The notes under the pieces were generated by a model. The model did not search any database and had not been told where the DNA came from. It saw only the letters and a list, made by a program, of their open reading frames with translations. DNA of 64,000 bases from Pseudoscleropodium purum. Taxonomy: Eukaryota > Streptophyta > Bryopsida > Hypnales > Brachytheciaceae. The stretch covers positions 21,258,173-21,322,172 of the forward strand of contig OZ017798.1 of assembly GCA_963969395.1 (NCBI GenBank), read 5' to 3'. Each line of letters starts with the position of its first letter. The first letter of the stretch is position 1. Positions 1-11,808 of this stretch are shown one piece after another. Made by a program: the position numbers and the translations under genes.

Positions 1-1181
1 AGGAGTTGTGCAGATTGGGAGACTCGACGCTGCATTCCAAGGAGCTGGGGACTGGGAAAGTTGGAGAGCTTGCAATGGCGATGGCGGCAATGGTGTCTGG
101 AGGAGTTTTGGTTGCTTTTTCTGTGACCGTTTCTGGACGTGCTTTCGATGGGCGAGCTGCAGCATTGTCACTTTGTAGCAGAGCGCGTGGAAGTGTTCCT
201 TCAAGTCGATGTAGAGTTCGGTGCTGGGAAGCTGTGCGCTCCAGCGGGAACGGCGTTGTTGGTGGAGCTCTTTGTGGACAATGATGATGTTGCGACATTC
301 ACTTCACTTCTTTCACTTCGTTGCTGCACACATTTGTTGGAAGATGGAGGAGAGAATGTGAGGGCAGTGTTAAGATTTTGAGATGGGGAGTGAGTGATTG
401 GCTATGGAGTACGATCGGTACCCTGCGATTACGAAATTTAGGGTTAAGTGTCTCATTAAAAGGAGGACTCTGGTTACAAGTGCACGTCTCTGTAGAGGAA
501 TGCTTCTGATTTAGAAGAAGCTCAGTCTCTGATCAATGAGAATTGTCTCATTAATAGAGTAATGCTTCTCATTAGACGAAGGTCTCTGATTAGGAGTGTG
601 TCATTAGACTAATGCTTCTCACCAGAAGATGGTCTCTGATCTACAGTGTTTCATTAGAGGATCGAATGCTTCTCATTAGAAGGAGATCTCTGATTCGAAT
701 TGTCGGAGTAGAGGTTTCTATTTTATCATTAGCAAAAGGTCTCTCATTAGAAAAGTGTTTCCTTACAAAACTTCCAGTCAGACAAGTGCTCTTGAGACTC
801 TTAGTTTGATGCATTCACTCTTTCACAACCGTGGAGGATTTTGGCTCTGCGCATTCCTCATCGCACAGTGGTCTCGTGCACGCACAGATTGATGTGACTC
901 AGAAGGAGAATGATGAATTGGATTGGAGATGGGGTTGTCCTGGTCAGGACTGTTTTTGCAATGTCGTCCAGAACAGGAAAATCATGTCTACCAGTCAGTC
1001 CTCGTGCCATCGCTGGGAGCTAAGATTCCCAGGGAAGCAACGTTTATCAGACTGAGGCGAACGTCATGTCCGCGGTGTCAGCAGAGACATGTGAGTGTCA
1101 GTGTACTTCGTATAATTCTTCTGACAGGGGCGTGGAGTTGGGGTGGCATTTGTGGAAATGCTGCAGGTCACGAGAAATGGG
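1..1181. other. Left-edge region without a convincing gene
   Basis: Mixed-composition DNA, GC-richer over the first 400 bases. Several short open frames exist on both strands, including one on the minus strand that runs off the left edge from about position 159, but none shows a recognisable domain, codon bias or clear splice structure. It could hold the 5' end of a gene lying to the left. The stretch from about 500 to 745 is a degenerate tandem repeat, listed separately. Confidence 0.4.
505..745. repeat. Degenerate tandem repeat, period about 52-55 bp
   Basis: Three to four imperfect copies of a unit built around AATGCTTCTCATTAGA followed by GGTCTCTGATT and a GTGT(C)/TCATTAGA link. The best copies lie at about 550-605, 605-655 and 655-705. 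Short open frames across it are by-products of the repeat. Confidence 0.65.
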
Positions 1182-1209
1182 TTTAGGGTTTAGGGTTTAG
1201 GGTTTAGGG
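1182..1209 (+). repeat. Interstitial plant telomeric repeat (TTTAGGG)4
   Basis: Four perfect consecutive TTTAGGG units, the Arabidopsis-type plant telomere repeat, followed by unrelated sequence. Too short to be a chromosome end. It may be a telo-box near a promoter or a scar of double-strand-break repair. Confidence 0.9.
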
Positions 1210-2473
1210 AAAGGAGCACCTTCCGGTACGTGGAGCTCTCTATTTTTCACATTTCTTACTTCTTATGAGAGATCAGTTCTTGTGTGCATAAGAAGAAGAA
1301 ATTTTGAAGTACAGTTGTGAATATTGGGGATTTAATAGTATTACCAAGTTCTAGCAAGAGACCTTGCAAGCTTGTGATATGTTAGTGGCCGTTTTAATGA
1401 AAATCCCTCAAAGTTGCAAGATGTATTGATAAGAGAAAATGTGGCCCTTGTAGTAGGGAATTTTGGCTACTTGAAACTCAAATATGTTTCATAAAATGTT
1501 GAGAGCTTCAAGTGAAATTAATAGGCTTGTCATATTTCTTTGGTAGTGCCTCCATTTTGTTGGCCAAGGTACCTCAATTCACTTGATATGTTCTCTTTTT
1601 GCTTTCTTTCTTAATCACTTCTTTGGTTCGTATGATACTTAACAAAATTTATGACTAAATGGCATGGACATGCACAAAACTAACAATTGATTTCAACTTC
1701 CAATAGACTTCATATATAAAAATTTATTCAATTCTTCTCACTTACTTCCTAAGTGCTCTAATGTCTATATTCTAGATGATCAACAAAGTGTTTTAGGTCA
1801 ATGTTTCCTTCAAATATCTTCTCATTCATCCCAAGCAATACTTGGATCTTTGAGAGAGAACCTTTTTTTATGACCAAATTGATGTTATTCAGGTAAATAA
1901 AATACACTCATATAAAGACTTAAGCGAAACTGAAAAAAATTATTAAAAAAACGCATTCAGGTGATGAAAGGGTTAATGTGAAGACATGAAGCTTGAAATT
2001 GGTGTCATTCATTCTTCTCCTCCCGTTAAGCTATTTGTGTACACTCACAAACTCTTTGTTACAAGTAAACAACATGACAAAATACCAATTACTTTTTTAA
2101 TTCTTAAACCTGGAAAGAAACTGTTTGATGAACAAGTTGTGTTACTGTAATTTTGTCACAGACACAAGCACTGCAGGCACTCTCTGAAGTGAAGCACTTG
2201 GTAGTTGCAACCCGGGCTTTTAATTTTGGCAAAATTTCGCCAGACTGTCAGAAATTTGACCTCTCTGGCTTCATCCCTGCAAAAACTGGCCTCTAGAGTG
2301 AAGGCAGCAAGGGGGACACTAGCAAGAGGAACACTATTCCAAAAAAAACTTGGTTGCAACTGTGACAATAATTGGTACTTGTTTTTTTTTCAATATTTCT
2401 ATGCTTCCTTTTGAGCTCTATAATCTTCACTATTCATCAATTGTCTATTGTTTTGAGGTAGGACATTGTAAGG

Positions 2474-2624
2474 TAACTCTGCCTATGACAGTCCAAATGG
2501 AAGCCAGCCCATCATAGGCGTAAAAATTCTAGTGATGCACATTTCAAGAACTAGAATGTATACCATTAGTACAATTTTGCCTGTGATGGGCTGGCTCCCA
2601 TTTGGACTGTCATAGGCAGAGTTA
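2474..2624. mobile_element. Foldback element with 46-bp inverted arms
   Basis: The left arm (2474-2519) and the reverse complement of the right arm (2579-2624) agree at 44 of 46 positions and enclose a 59-bp loop. The ends read TAACTCTGCC and GGCAGAGTTA. They would fit a TA or TAA/TTA target duplication (Tc1/mariner-like or Harbinger-like miniature element), but the exact boundary is ambiguous. A transcript from here would form a long, nearly perfect hairpin, so a young miRNA-type precursor is an alternative. Confidence 0.75.
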
Positions 2625-3991
2625 ACTTAAGTTGTAGCAAATGTTAGGTTATTTGTAAACCAAGTCTTGGCCTTATTATATGAAAATTAAGGATAATTTC
2701 TAAATTTAAGAAGATAATTTTTACAAAACTAAGTACAATCTGAGAGAAAAATGACCTTTGTGAAGACCCTCTTGATAAATTAGATTAGGTGTGGGTCTTT
2801 TTGTGGTCATTTTTTTGGTCTATGTAAACCATGTTTTCACTAGCAATAGTATAAATACCATGGTTTACTTGCAAACAAGATTGATAAATTGGGGTCTAAA
2901 ATTGAATCACTATATTGTTGTTTTGCAATCATGTTGGTGTGGTGGTATGAGCTTGAGTATTGAGGTCTTATGAAATTTGTAGGGCATATTTGAGGGGTGG
3001 TATTAATTTTTGGTTGGATGTGCCAATGGAAGACTTGGCCAAAAGGGTTATTGCAATTGGTGTTGAGTTGTGTCCTCTTTTAGGTGGGAAGTGTAGAGCT
3101 TTTTCATGAGATTGGAAAAGTTAGTATCATTTGGAATCAAATGAATTTGTTTGACAACCATTACTAAGGTTTAAAGAGCTCTAATTTTGTAATCATGTAA
3201 TGGCAAATTGCAAGTATAGTCGGGTGAAGTTTAAAAATGCTATTCAAATATAATATGCTAAGGTTATAAAGATTCAAAATTGAATTAATAGAGTTTTTGG
3301 AACCCTATCTAATATTTTATATCTACATGTTGAACATAATGCAACATAAATCTTCTTTTCTTTGCATTTTCAAGGGCATACTATTGAGAATACATTCAAT
3401 TTTGACGATTCTATTATAGAGTTTGTGAATGTGTTAACCTTCAAATGTCTTGCTCTATAATTGTAGGATTAAACTTTGATTTTTGGCTTTGTTTATCCAT
3501 CCTATATAAACAAACATTTTATATTTTTCAAAGAAAATTATATAATATCATCTAAGCTATTGATCACTCTTTAGAGTTATTTCATGTTTTATTTTCATTA
3601 GTTGTTAATACACATTAATTTGCAAATCTTTGAATCCCTATTTCATTAGAAGAAAAATGTGTTTGCCACAATTTGCTCAAAAACAATTAAGTGTCCTATA
3701 CAACTATCTTGTACATGTTGCCTTTGCTATTAGCACCAAATCTTGTGTCATTGTTTTAACTCATGAGTACATTGTTTAAGTTGCAAAGCAATTGTAGAAT
3801 GAAGTATAGGATTATCAGAATTATGACAAAGTTCAAATTTAGAATGAATGTGAGCCATTCTCCATTTAACATTCATCTTAGTTGTTGACATGGATAAATC
3901 ATTACTTTGTGGAATCCACCATGTTGATCTATAGTTGCAAAAAACAACTAGGAAATGACTAAGAAATGATTGCAACTACTAAATGATGATG

Positions 3992-4121
3992 GTCATTTCC
4001 TAATCTTTTCCTAATTGTTTCCTAGTTGTTTCCTAGTCCTTTCCAAAGCCATTTTTCAATTGTCATATCAATTGTCCCTATATCAATTGTCCCTATATCA
4101 ATTGTCCCCATATCGATTGTC
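3992..4121. repeat. Short tandem repeats
   Basis: Two adjacent microsatellite-like arrays: several copies of a TTTCCTAGT(T)GT-type 12-mer at about 3995-4045, then three to four copies of a 15-mer TATCAATTGTCCCTA at about 4063-4120. Confidence 0.7.
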
Positions 4122-5370
4122 AAAAGTATCATTAGGTTGAATATACAAAACTTGTAAGATGTTGTATTCTTATGTAATGAATTATATTAATAGAACTCAA
4201 AGGTTTCTACAATCTATAGAAATCTAAAATATTTAAAATCCAAGAAATTTTTAAACCTATGAAATTATAAAGTTTCCTAAACTAGTATAATATATTAAAA
4301 ATCAATAGTATAATTTTTGAAATCTAAAAAAGAAGCTAGATCTAAAATTTCAAAATCTACAAGTTACAAACAAGTTGCAACTAAATCACAAATGAGTCAT
4401 AATGAAGTTATAGATCAATTACCAACAAGTTATACAATTCCTTGATTGAGTAATTGACCTCATGTGGGAGTGAATACCACATAAGCAACCACATTAGAAG
4501 AGTTCGTCATTGAAGCTCTAAGTAGGTTGTCATATGAGAAATAATCCCTTTATCTTATGCATCTACAATTCAATATGGTGACTATTGGTCTCCAAATTCT
4601 CACTAGTAGCAAGTGTCCCATGCAACTAAAAAATCAATTGTTCTTGTAGTCACTAAATCCTTCATTTTCTTCTAGTGTTTGTTATGAAGTTTGTACTTTG
4701 GATGGTAAATTGAGTACATTTGGATGATGTTTTGTCGTAATAACTTCTCATTTATGACCATTTTGTTGAAAAATAGGAAATTCCATGGTCAATAATGTAT
4801 ATTTATCAAAAATATAAACAAAGATATGCAAGAATTCAAAAAAAAGATGTTAAGAGATAAAATGGCCAATTCTATTAACCCTATTACTTAGCAAGTAAAC
4901 TTTAGACTATCTTTATTCTCAACGTCATAAATATACAATAAAAATGTTATTTCATATTTTTCAAAAGGTAAAATAATATGTCATCTATTTTCTACAAATT
5001 ATTAAAAAAATTTAAAAGAAAATTGCAGTAATTGCTAAATTGTAAAGATTCTAAGTAAAGAAAAATCAATGGTTAGGTCTGGGGCAGATCTGCCTGAAAG
5101 ACAAAATCGTTCATTTTTGCGTCATTATAGAACAAAATCTTCCATTTCGTAAGTGTGAAACAGATGAACATAAAACTGGACATTTAATTGGAGAGATAAT
5201 AAGCATTGTGTAGTACATGTTATTAGATTACACTAAAGTAACAGAGAACTAAGACCTCTGCCACCAACAGACAAATTTTAGAGCTAAGATGTCTACATAG
5301 AAAGCGTCCTCTAGAGAATTTAAAGATTCAGCTCCGGAAAATAGACCAAGCTATCGTTCTACAATCTTTT

Positions 5371-8300
5371 CTACAACCTCTGTTCGTTAAAAACAGGTTC
5401 CACATTTCTATCCCACTTGCCATAGTAGAGTTTCAGCATCCGCTCTGCCAAGGTTACACCTACATAGGACACAAAATATCAGTCAGATCTCCCTTTAAGG
5501 TCTCAATAATTGACCAAGTAACATGATTCCTAGCAAATTAAACTGCCAGAGTATTATAATCTTCCCCACAATTCAAGAGGCCTTTTTAAAGTCCCAATAA
5601 TGATAGAAGCATACCTATGAATTATGGTAAAGGTTTTTTGTAGTGTTGTATACATGTTCTTGAAACAATACATTGGAAATAAATTGAATTGTAATCAATA
5701 ATTGTATTGAAAACACTATTACTTCCAATGAAAACTTGGTTTACAGAGTGAAACTGCTTGTACCTGAATTGGCCACTTCCTCGATTGGAGCTAAGAATCC
5801 CTCCTCGTCGCAGCCTCTTCGAACCAATCCTTCCTGCTCTCCACCATCAGGCTTCCCACGTGACTAGGAGATTTATAATCAAGCTCTTGCAAAAGTAAGA
5901 ACTTAGAAATTGGAGGAATACCTGGAGAGATATAGGGGAGGAATATTTCTTTATTACCTTGGCAAGCTTGACGACCTTCTGTGCCACATCCTTCACTAGA
6001 CCTCCTTTGAATGGAACTTGAAGTCCACGCTTCGGTGTCTGAGGATACATATTCGAAATTTTGCAGTGAGTGCGGAGGATTCTGTGACAATTAAGAAATT
6101 CATTGATGAAAATTTTAAGAGATTAATTATATAGATCATACCTCGTTGCGAAGCATCTCACGGTCGTCATTAGTCCAGTCGCGGATGATGTCCAATGCCC
6201 CATTTAATGATTTTTCGTCATACAACAACCCGACCTGCATTTACCAATGCTCAATATTGGCAAAAATAATTTTTATGTTGGAAGATATTATAACATTCAT
6301 GAGTAGGAGTGGCACGGCACCTTTTGAGGACAATACAAATTAAAAGGTAGTCAGAGCAAAGCCAAGCCAAAACTGTTTAAATCAAGCAAAATTATAGCTC
6401 TAAGAGACAATGTCTCCTTGGCTTCACAAGCTCACTTGTTCGAATAACTTAATTTACAGAACAGGGTGTCAAGGATTCCCTTTTATGTGGCATGGGTCCC
6501 TTTTCATGCAAATTTAAAGGAAGCTCATCAAGGATTCTCTACAGCGTTAATGCCAAGGTATGAACCAAATCGTTTTGTGAAAAGAACTGCAATAACGTTA
6601 ATGGCAAAGGATGTGCAGATCGAGACAAACCCAGAAAGCAGCAAGGGCGATGATGAAAGGTCCTGGCCCGCAATCAGCTCCTCTCATCTCCAAGTATTTC
6701 TTAAGCCTCACCTGTAGGAAATAAAAGATTAAAATCTCATCTTCATTCTTCAATACGAAGCATCTGTATTTGAGAATTACATTATGAATGTGTAGATAGT
6801 TTCTGATAAGAATATATACACCTCAGGGTATAGATTGCCCAGCTGGTTCAACCAATCCTCCAGGGTCGGCCGCTCGCCCTCGAAACCCTTCAATTCCCCA
6901 GCCATAAAATCCTGTGCAATAATTGAATTCATGAATCCTTGTTGAAACTATCAAACATTAATGCATCTGGAACAACTCAATCCAGTCACTATGGGATGCT
7001 TCATGGACCAGTAGCCAGCAATACAGTTATCCATGCATACTGTTTTCAGCACTATTTCAAAACAACCGAAAAATGCTCTCCAAAATCCACTGCTTCAACT
7101 AGGACCATCAATTTGTAAGAAAATCACAAACTGAACCCTACTTTTGACTGACAGAGACAGCACCCGAAGGGGTAACTTTACTGCGTCTAATAGTTTTCCA
7201 TCAAGAATGTACGTTTGAGTTACCTTAAATGATGCACCAGAGATGTAGTTCCACTTATTGTTGCGGTGAACCATCATCATGGGCACATTCAGTGCATATT
7301 CTACATACTTCTCAAACCTGGAGTACTCACATATCCAACGAGATAAATTATCACATCCTTCAACATTGTCGTAATACTCAAAACCGATGGATTTCTATCA
7401 TAAACTACAACATTGTGTATGAAAATATTACCCGAAGTCGTTGTCGAATACAAACGGCAGTTCCCCTGTCCGGCTGTCGTCAAATTGTATCCAAGTATCA
7501 CTGCCAGAGGTCAGTCCCACATCAGTTAAAAAAAAGTTCTTTGATTCAGTCAAAGATTTGGTCTACTGTTCAACTGCCATCTACATTGCAAGAAGATTTG
7601 ACGATTTCATGCTAAGAAGTATGATACTTGTGGAAAATATGCTGATTAACATAAGTGATACTTTAACTCACCTTCTATAACTCAAATACCCGTTTGGTTT
7701 CCCGTTTGAGAAAGGGGAATTTGCAAACAGCGCAATTGCAACCTATCACACAATTGAAGTAAATGGGTTAAAGAGGAGAGAGTCGTCGTGGATATAACAG
7801 AAAGCCTAGCATTGTTTTGCTCAATTGATGAGAACAATTCCAGAGAGGGCTAAATTATAAATCATCAGAATCAGTGAAGAAAATTGCATGTGCTTGTGAT
7901 CAAGAAAATAAACACGATACATTGAACAAAAGAAATTCCCAACGTGATCCACGAAAAAGTTCTGAAGAAAAACATTAGGTTCAACTTGGGGCGCACGGTC
8001 TTTTAGGAGTTAAGGTCTCTCACCGGTTGGAGGGACAACCCAACCCGCATCTTATTGATCATATCTTGCTCTGAGTCGAAATCCAAGTTCACCTGTTCAT
8101 GAAGCAAAGAGTTTGTATCACAAGTCAATATATAGGTAACAGAAAATGATAGAATATTTCTCATTCCAAAATTGAACTCTGGATTTAAAAACAGTTGACT
8201 TTCGAATCAAGGTGCGAGAAGGTCTCGCCTGAGCAGTGCAAGTTTGATACATAACTTCGAAGTTGTCGTCACCCAGGCCTTTTACATACTTGCCAGCAGC

Positions 8301-9945
8301 ATCAAATCTGCCATCCTGCAGCATCCACCCACTCCATCCTTTAATCATCTCAGTTTGCAAAGCATTGAACATAATGATTCATTCTTAATTTGCAAATAAA
8401 AGATGAATCAATCAGTTAACTTGAATGACCGAAAGAAAAAGATTCAAACCTTATCAACGCATGGTCGCTCCGACATTGGCCACTTGGGGTCATATCCCAT
8501 GCCCGCAAAGCCCAATCCAAGCTCCTTGCCAACCGTATTCACCTGGATTCAAATTAGCGTAAATGAGCTCATGAATTAAATGCATTCAGCTCTAAAATTT
8601 GAAGACTTTTCATCCAAGAATTGGCAGATAAAAAGCAACATAGACTCACATGACATTCTAAAAATAGTTTGTAGTTTGCATCCTTTCTCCTATAGCACAA
8701 AAAGAATCTAGAGCACTAAAATGTTAAAGAACTATCCCACTCTATTCCATTGCCAGCCATACAATAGCTGCCAAATGAACCCACATGCAAACATGGTGAC
8801 TAAGAACAAGATGAAAGTAGTAAATAATTGTAATGTGAGTCAAATTTTCTTTAGGGATCATAAAATGAGTTTAAGGTTATTCCAAAGGAATTTTAATAAC
8901 TTTCTTGGCTCATTGTTCGTTGATTACAAGGGTATACAGGAAGCTCCCCAAGAATGTTATGCAGCTTTCAACAGAGATTTAGAATAAAAATTATCACCAT
9001 AGTTTTGGTCTTACCTCCTTCAGGTGTGTGTCCAGCTCACGTTTGACGGCATGAATATCTTCCAAAGGTGCACCACTCAACTCAAACTGACCTCCAGGCT
9101 CCAGAGTAATGCTTTGACCGTCCTGTAGTACAAATTGAAAAAAAAACACAATATCACATAATCAACAAAGTAATCCTAAAGTCAATGCTATTTCAAATTC
9201 AAGTTTGAACCACCAAAACAGGGCTTGTCAATACCTACTGACGGTATTATTCATCAAATTCACCCCTCCATTTTCACGGAAACTAGGTCACCCATTCTTC
9301 ATGAGTTCAATCATGTCAGTTAGGCAGGTGGTGCTATTACGAATTATTGCAGCTGTATGAATTTCAGGGGAGGCAATGCACCTTTTGCAGTCCAGCAACG
9401 GTGCCGTCTTCCATGATTCTATCATACCCAAATCTTGAAGCCATTTTTTCCAGAAGCTCACCAATGTTGCTCAAATTCATTGGCTTCACCGTATCTAACT
9501 GAAACCCGAATTTCTCATTCTCCACGCCAACTCTGTGTACAAACCCAATCAATGGTTGATGAAGTTAACCCCCTAAAACACCAAGGATTCGTGGTTATAG
9601 AATGACCAATTTGATTGATCACATTTTGATTAGTATACTACAGTGAATCCAAATTCCTTATCACCCGAATTCGCAAAGAGCATAGGATATAAACAAACAA
9701 GATTGAACCGAAGAAGATTCCCATATGACCTTCCCAAAATTGCTTACAAGAATATGAGACCCACTTTTGAGCTTCTTGATCCTTGAGGTATTAAAGAAAC
9801 CTTTTCTAGAATCAAGTGGAATACAATCAGGATCTAACCTCCAGTCGGCTTTCGGCTTACACCCACTCGCAAGATACGCAACCAGATCTTCTTTGGTCAA
9901 GAGCTTCCCACCTCCGTTCACGTACTGATCTTTGGTTTCTGACAT
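5371..9945 (-). CDS. GSH1: Glutamate-cysteine ligase, 15 exons, divergent, no transit peptide
   Basis: Catalyses ATP-dependent joining of L-Glu and L-Cys, the first step of glutathione synthesis. Exons (minus strand, high to low): 9945-9839, 9532-9382, 9122-9015, 8542-8450, 8315-8229, 8092-8024, 7742-7672, 7500-7432, 7317-7224, 6911-6822, 6711-6631, 6234-6142, 6038-5958, 5833-5764, 5459-5371. All join in phase to 450 residues plus TAG. Family landmarks: [14 protein letters not shown] near residue 19, [24 protein letters not shown] (90-105), [45 protein letters not shown] (314-326), FWVGLLYDE and the EPVFNE tail. Length matches the mature plant enzyme (about 445). Start: ATG at 9945 is the first in-frame ATG; the frame extends upstream only to a TTG, then a stop. 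No plastid transit peptide is visible unless an upstream exon exists. The four regulatory cysteines of plant GCL are absent. One intron is GC-AG. Intact; identity is secure, function could have shifted. Confidence 0.93.
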
Positions 9946-11808
9946 GTTTGATATTCTCCGCTTGTGGGGCCGTCGGATTATCCGTCGGTGAATCCAATAT
10001 ACTAATAAATAAAATTGTACATAGCCACAACGAAACTGGATCAGCAACAGCAACAGCAACAAATTCAGAACCAAAGATCAAGATTAGCCCCTACAACTGT
10101 GATTAAATCCAAACTCAGAGCAGTTACAAAGCACACTCACCCGTCAACTCTTGATAGAGCTTCCAAAGCTGACCAGCGTTGCAACGGCAGCTTGCATCAA
10201 GAATTGAATAGCCAACTCTTTCAAATGCAAAACCTCAAAGCGAAGAAACACAGTACATATAAAAGAAGAAGAAGAACTATGAAGCAGTTCGAATTTAAGT
10301 AATCTTTGAATCAATCGCCACTAAGCAAAGTTACCGTACACTGCTAATACTTTCAACAAACATTGATGCTTAACTTAAATAAGTTTAGTACACCGACTTC
10401 ATGTGGGCAGGGAATGACCGGGCGGGTAGCCCAGATTGACAAGTGGCAACGCAGGAAAACGTGACAGCAGGGCAGCACCGAGCGCGGGCAAGGGCAGAGA
10501 AGGAGTTGGCCACTCTTTTGGGTTCTAAATTTGGGAAAAATTCACTAAATTTAGGACTTCATTTTGGACTTCATTTTGGACTTCATTTGAATTGTTGGCG
10601 CCCGGGCACTGGCCTAAACCCTTAAAATCCTAATCTCAACGTGGCACTGAACAAGGTGACAGGACGTGGTGAAAGTCAGACCACGGGTGAAAAACATCCG
10701 AAGTCCAAACTTTGGGGTTTCAGTTTAAGAATTTCACCGTGATTTTCTATCGAAGTCGCAACCATTGGAGATCAGTGTGAAGGTGAACGTGATGAACACG
10801 TACTGCTTGGCCTTCCAAAGAGGCTGGAGATCTTTCTCGACCTGCAGTGAAAATTGCATGAATGTCTACTCCAGTGGCTTCACCAGGCCATAGATTCCAT
10901 TTCCTTTTTCTCTTGGATTTGACCCAGAGGCACGGCATTGGTATCATCAAAATGTTCCAGTGATGTGCTCCATGGGAAGAGTGAAGAAAGTAATGAACCT
11001 CCCGAGCTTGCTCTGGAATCGTTTTGAATTTGGAAGCCGACGTGATGCCATTCACGAACCCTCTCTGTGAAACATTCTGGAGCAAAGTTGGGACGACTCA
11101 CCGTTGCCCACTGTGAAACTCAAATTGAAAAGGATTTCCATCACTGTAGAGAACTAGATCACATGGAGTACTCGACCCAAGGAACACCCGCTTACACAAA
11201 TGCATTGCTTAAGCTTATGCTGCCAACGTCACTGCATCGTGATTAAATTTGTCAAATTGAGGGCAAAATTTAGAGTTCCCAAGTTGAACCGCAGCACTGG
11301 TGTGGACTCAGACTGACGACGTTGTTGGAAGTCTGAAGCCCGTAGACTTTCTGGTCAACCTGGAGAGATTCGATCTGCACAGGTTTTGTCTAGATATGAA
11401 ATCTTGAATGATTGTACCCAAAGCGATCCCTCCAAAGCTACCTCCCAAAAATCGCACTCTTAGTTACATTTGGTAGAAAGCTTAAATTGCTGCAAATAGT
11501 TTGTATCCTGTAATGTAGAGTCTATATTCACCATACAGATGAACTTAAAACCCTTTTGTACAACAATCTAGAAACTTGCACCATCTTAAACTTTGCAAAT
11601 TTATTTTCTATTAAGTTAAAAAATTCTATTGCAAAAATCTAAACATCAATAGAATTTTTACACTTACCAAAAAGAAAAACTCACATGTAAACTCTAACGT
11701 ATTATTAGGTTAATGGAGCCTCTACCTACCTTGAGTTAAACAATAATTACAAAGAAGAGCAAGAGCAACTCCCACATGCATGTTTTTCATTGCTAGGAGA
11801 TGAGAAAT
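9946..11808. other. GCL upstream region and 3' flank of dioxygenase copy A
   Basis: 9946-10300 is the leader/promoter side of the GCL gene. It has a CAACAG-type microsatellite near 10040-10062 and a weak TATATG/TTTTATATG box near 10254-10263 on the minus strand. 10551-10590 holds three copies of a GGACTTCATTTT unit. From about 10745 to 11800 the sequence is closely similar to 30930-31930 and 47100-48110, the 3' flanks of copies C and E. No gene is recognised in it. Confidence 0.6.

Larger units (their letters stand above)
1210..5370. other. AT-rich intergenic DNA
   Basis: No gene recognised. It contains the foldback element at 2474-2624 and two runs of short tandem repeats near 3990-4121. 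The remainder is AT-rich with scattered stops in all frames. Confidence 0.6.

Noticed and set aside
505..745. CRISPR-like spaced repeat
   Set aside because: The units are degenerate and contiguous without distinct spacers, and the window is plant nuclear DNA.
9946..10074. In-frame hydrophobic, Leu-rich extension upstream of the GCL start, possibly a signal or transit sequence
   Set aside because: It begins at a TTG codon (read as Met in a permissive frame search), is encoded largely by a CAACAG-type microsatellite, and is preceded by an in-frame stop. The first ATG is at 9945. A spliced upstream exon cannot be excluded.
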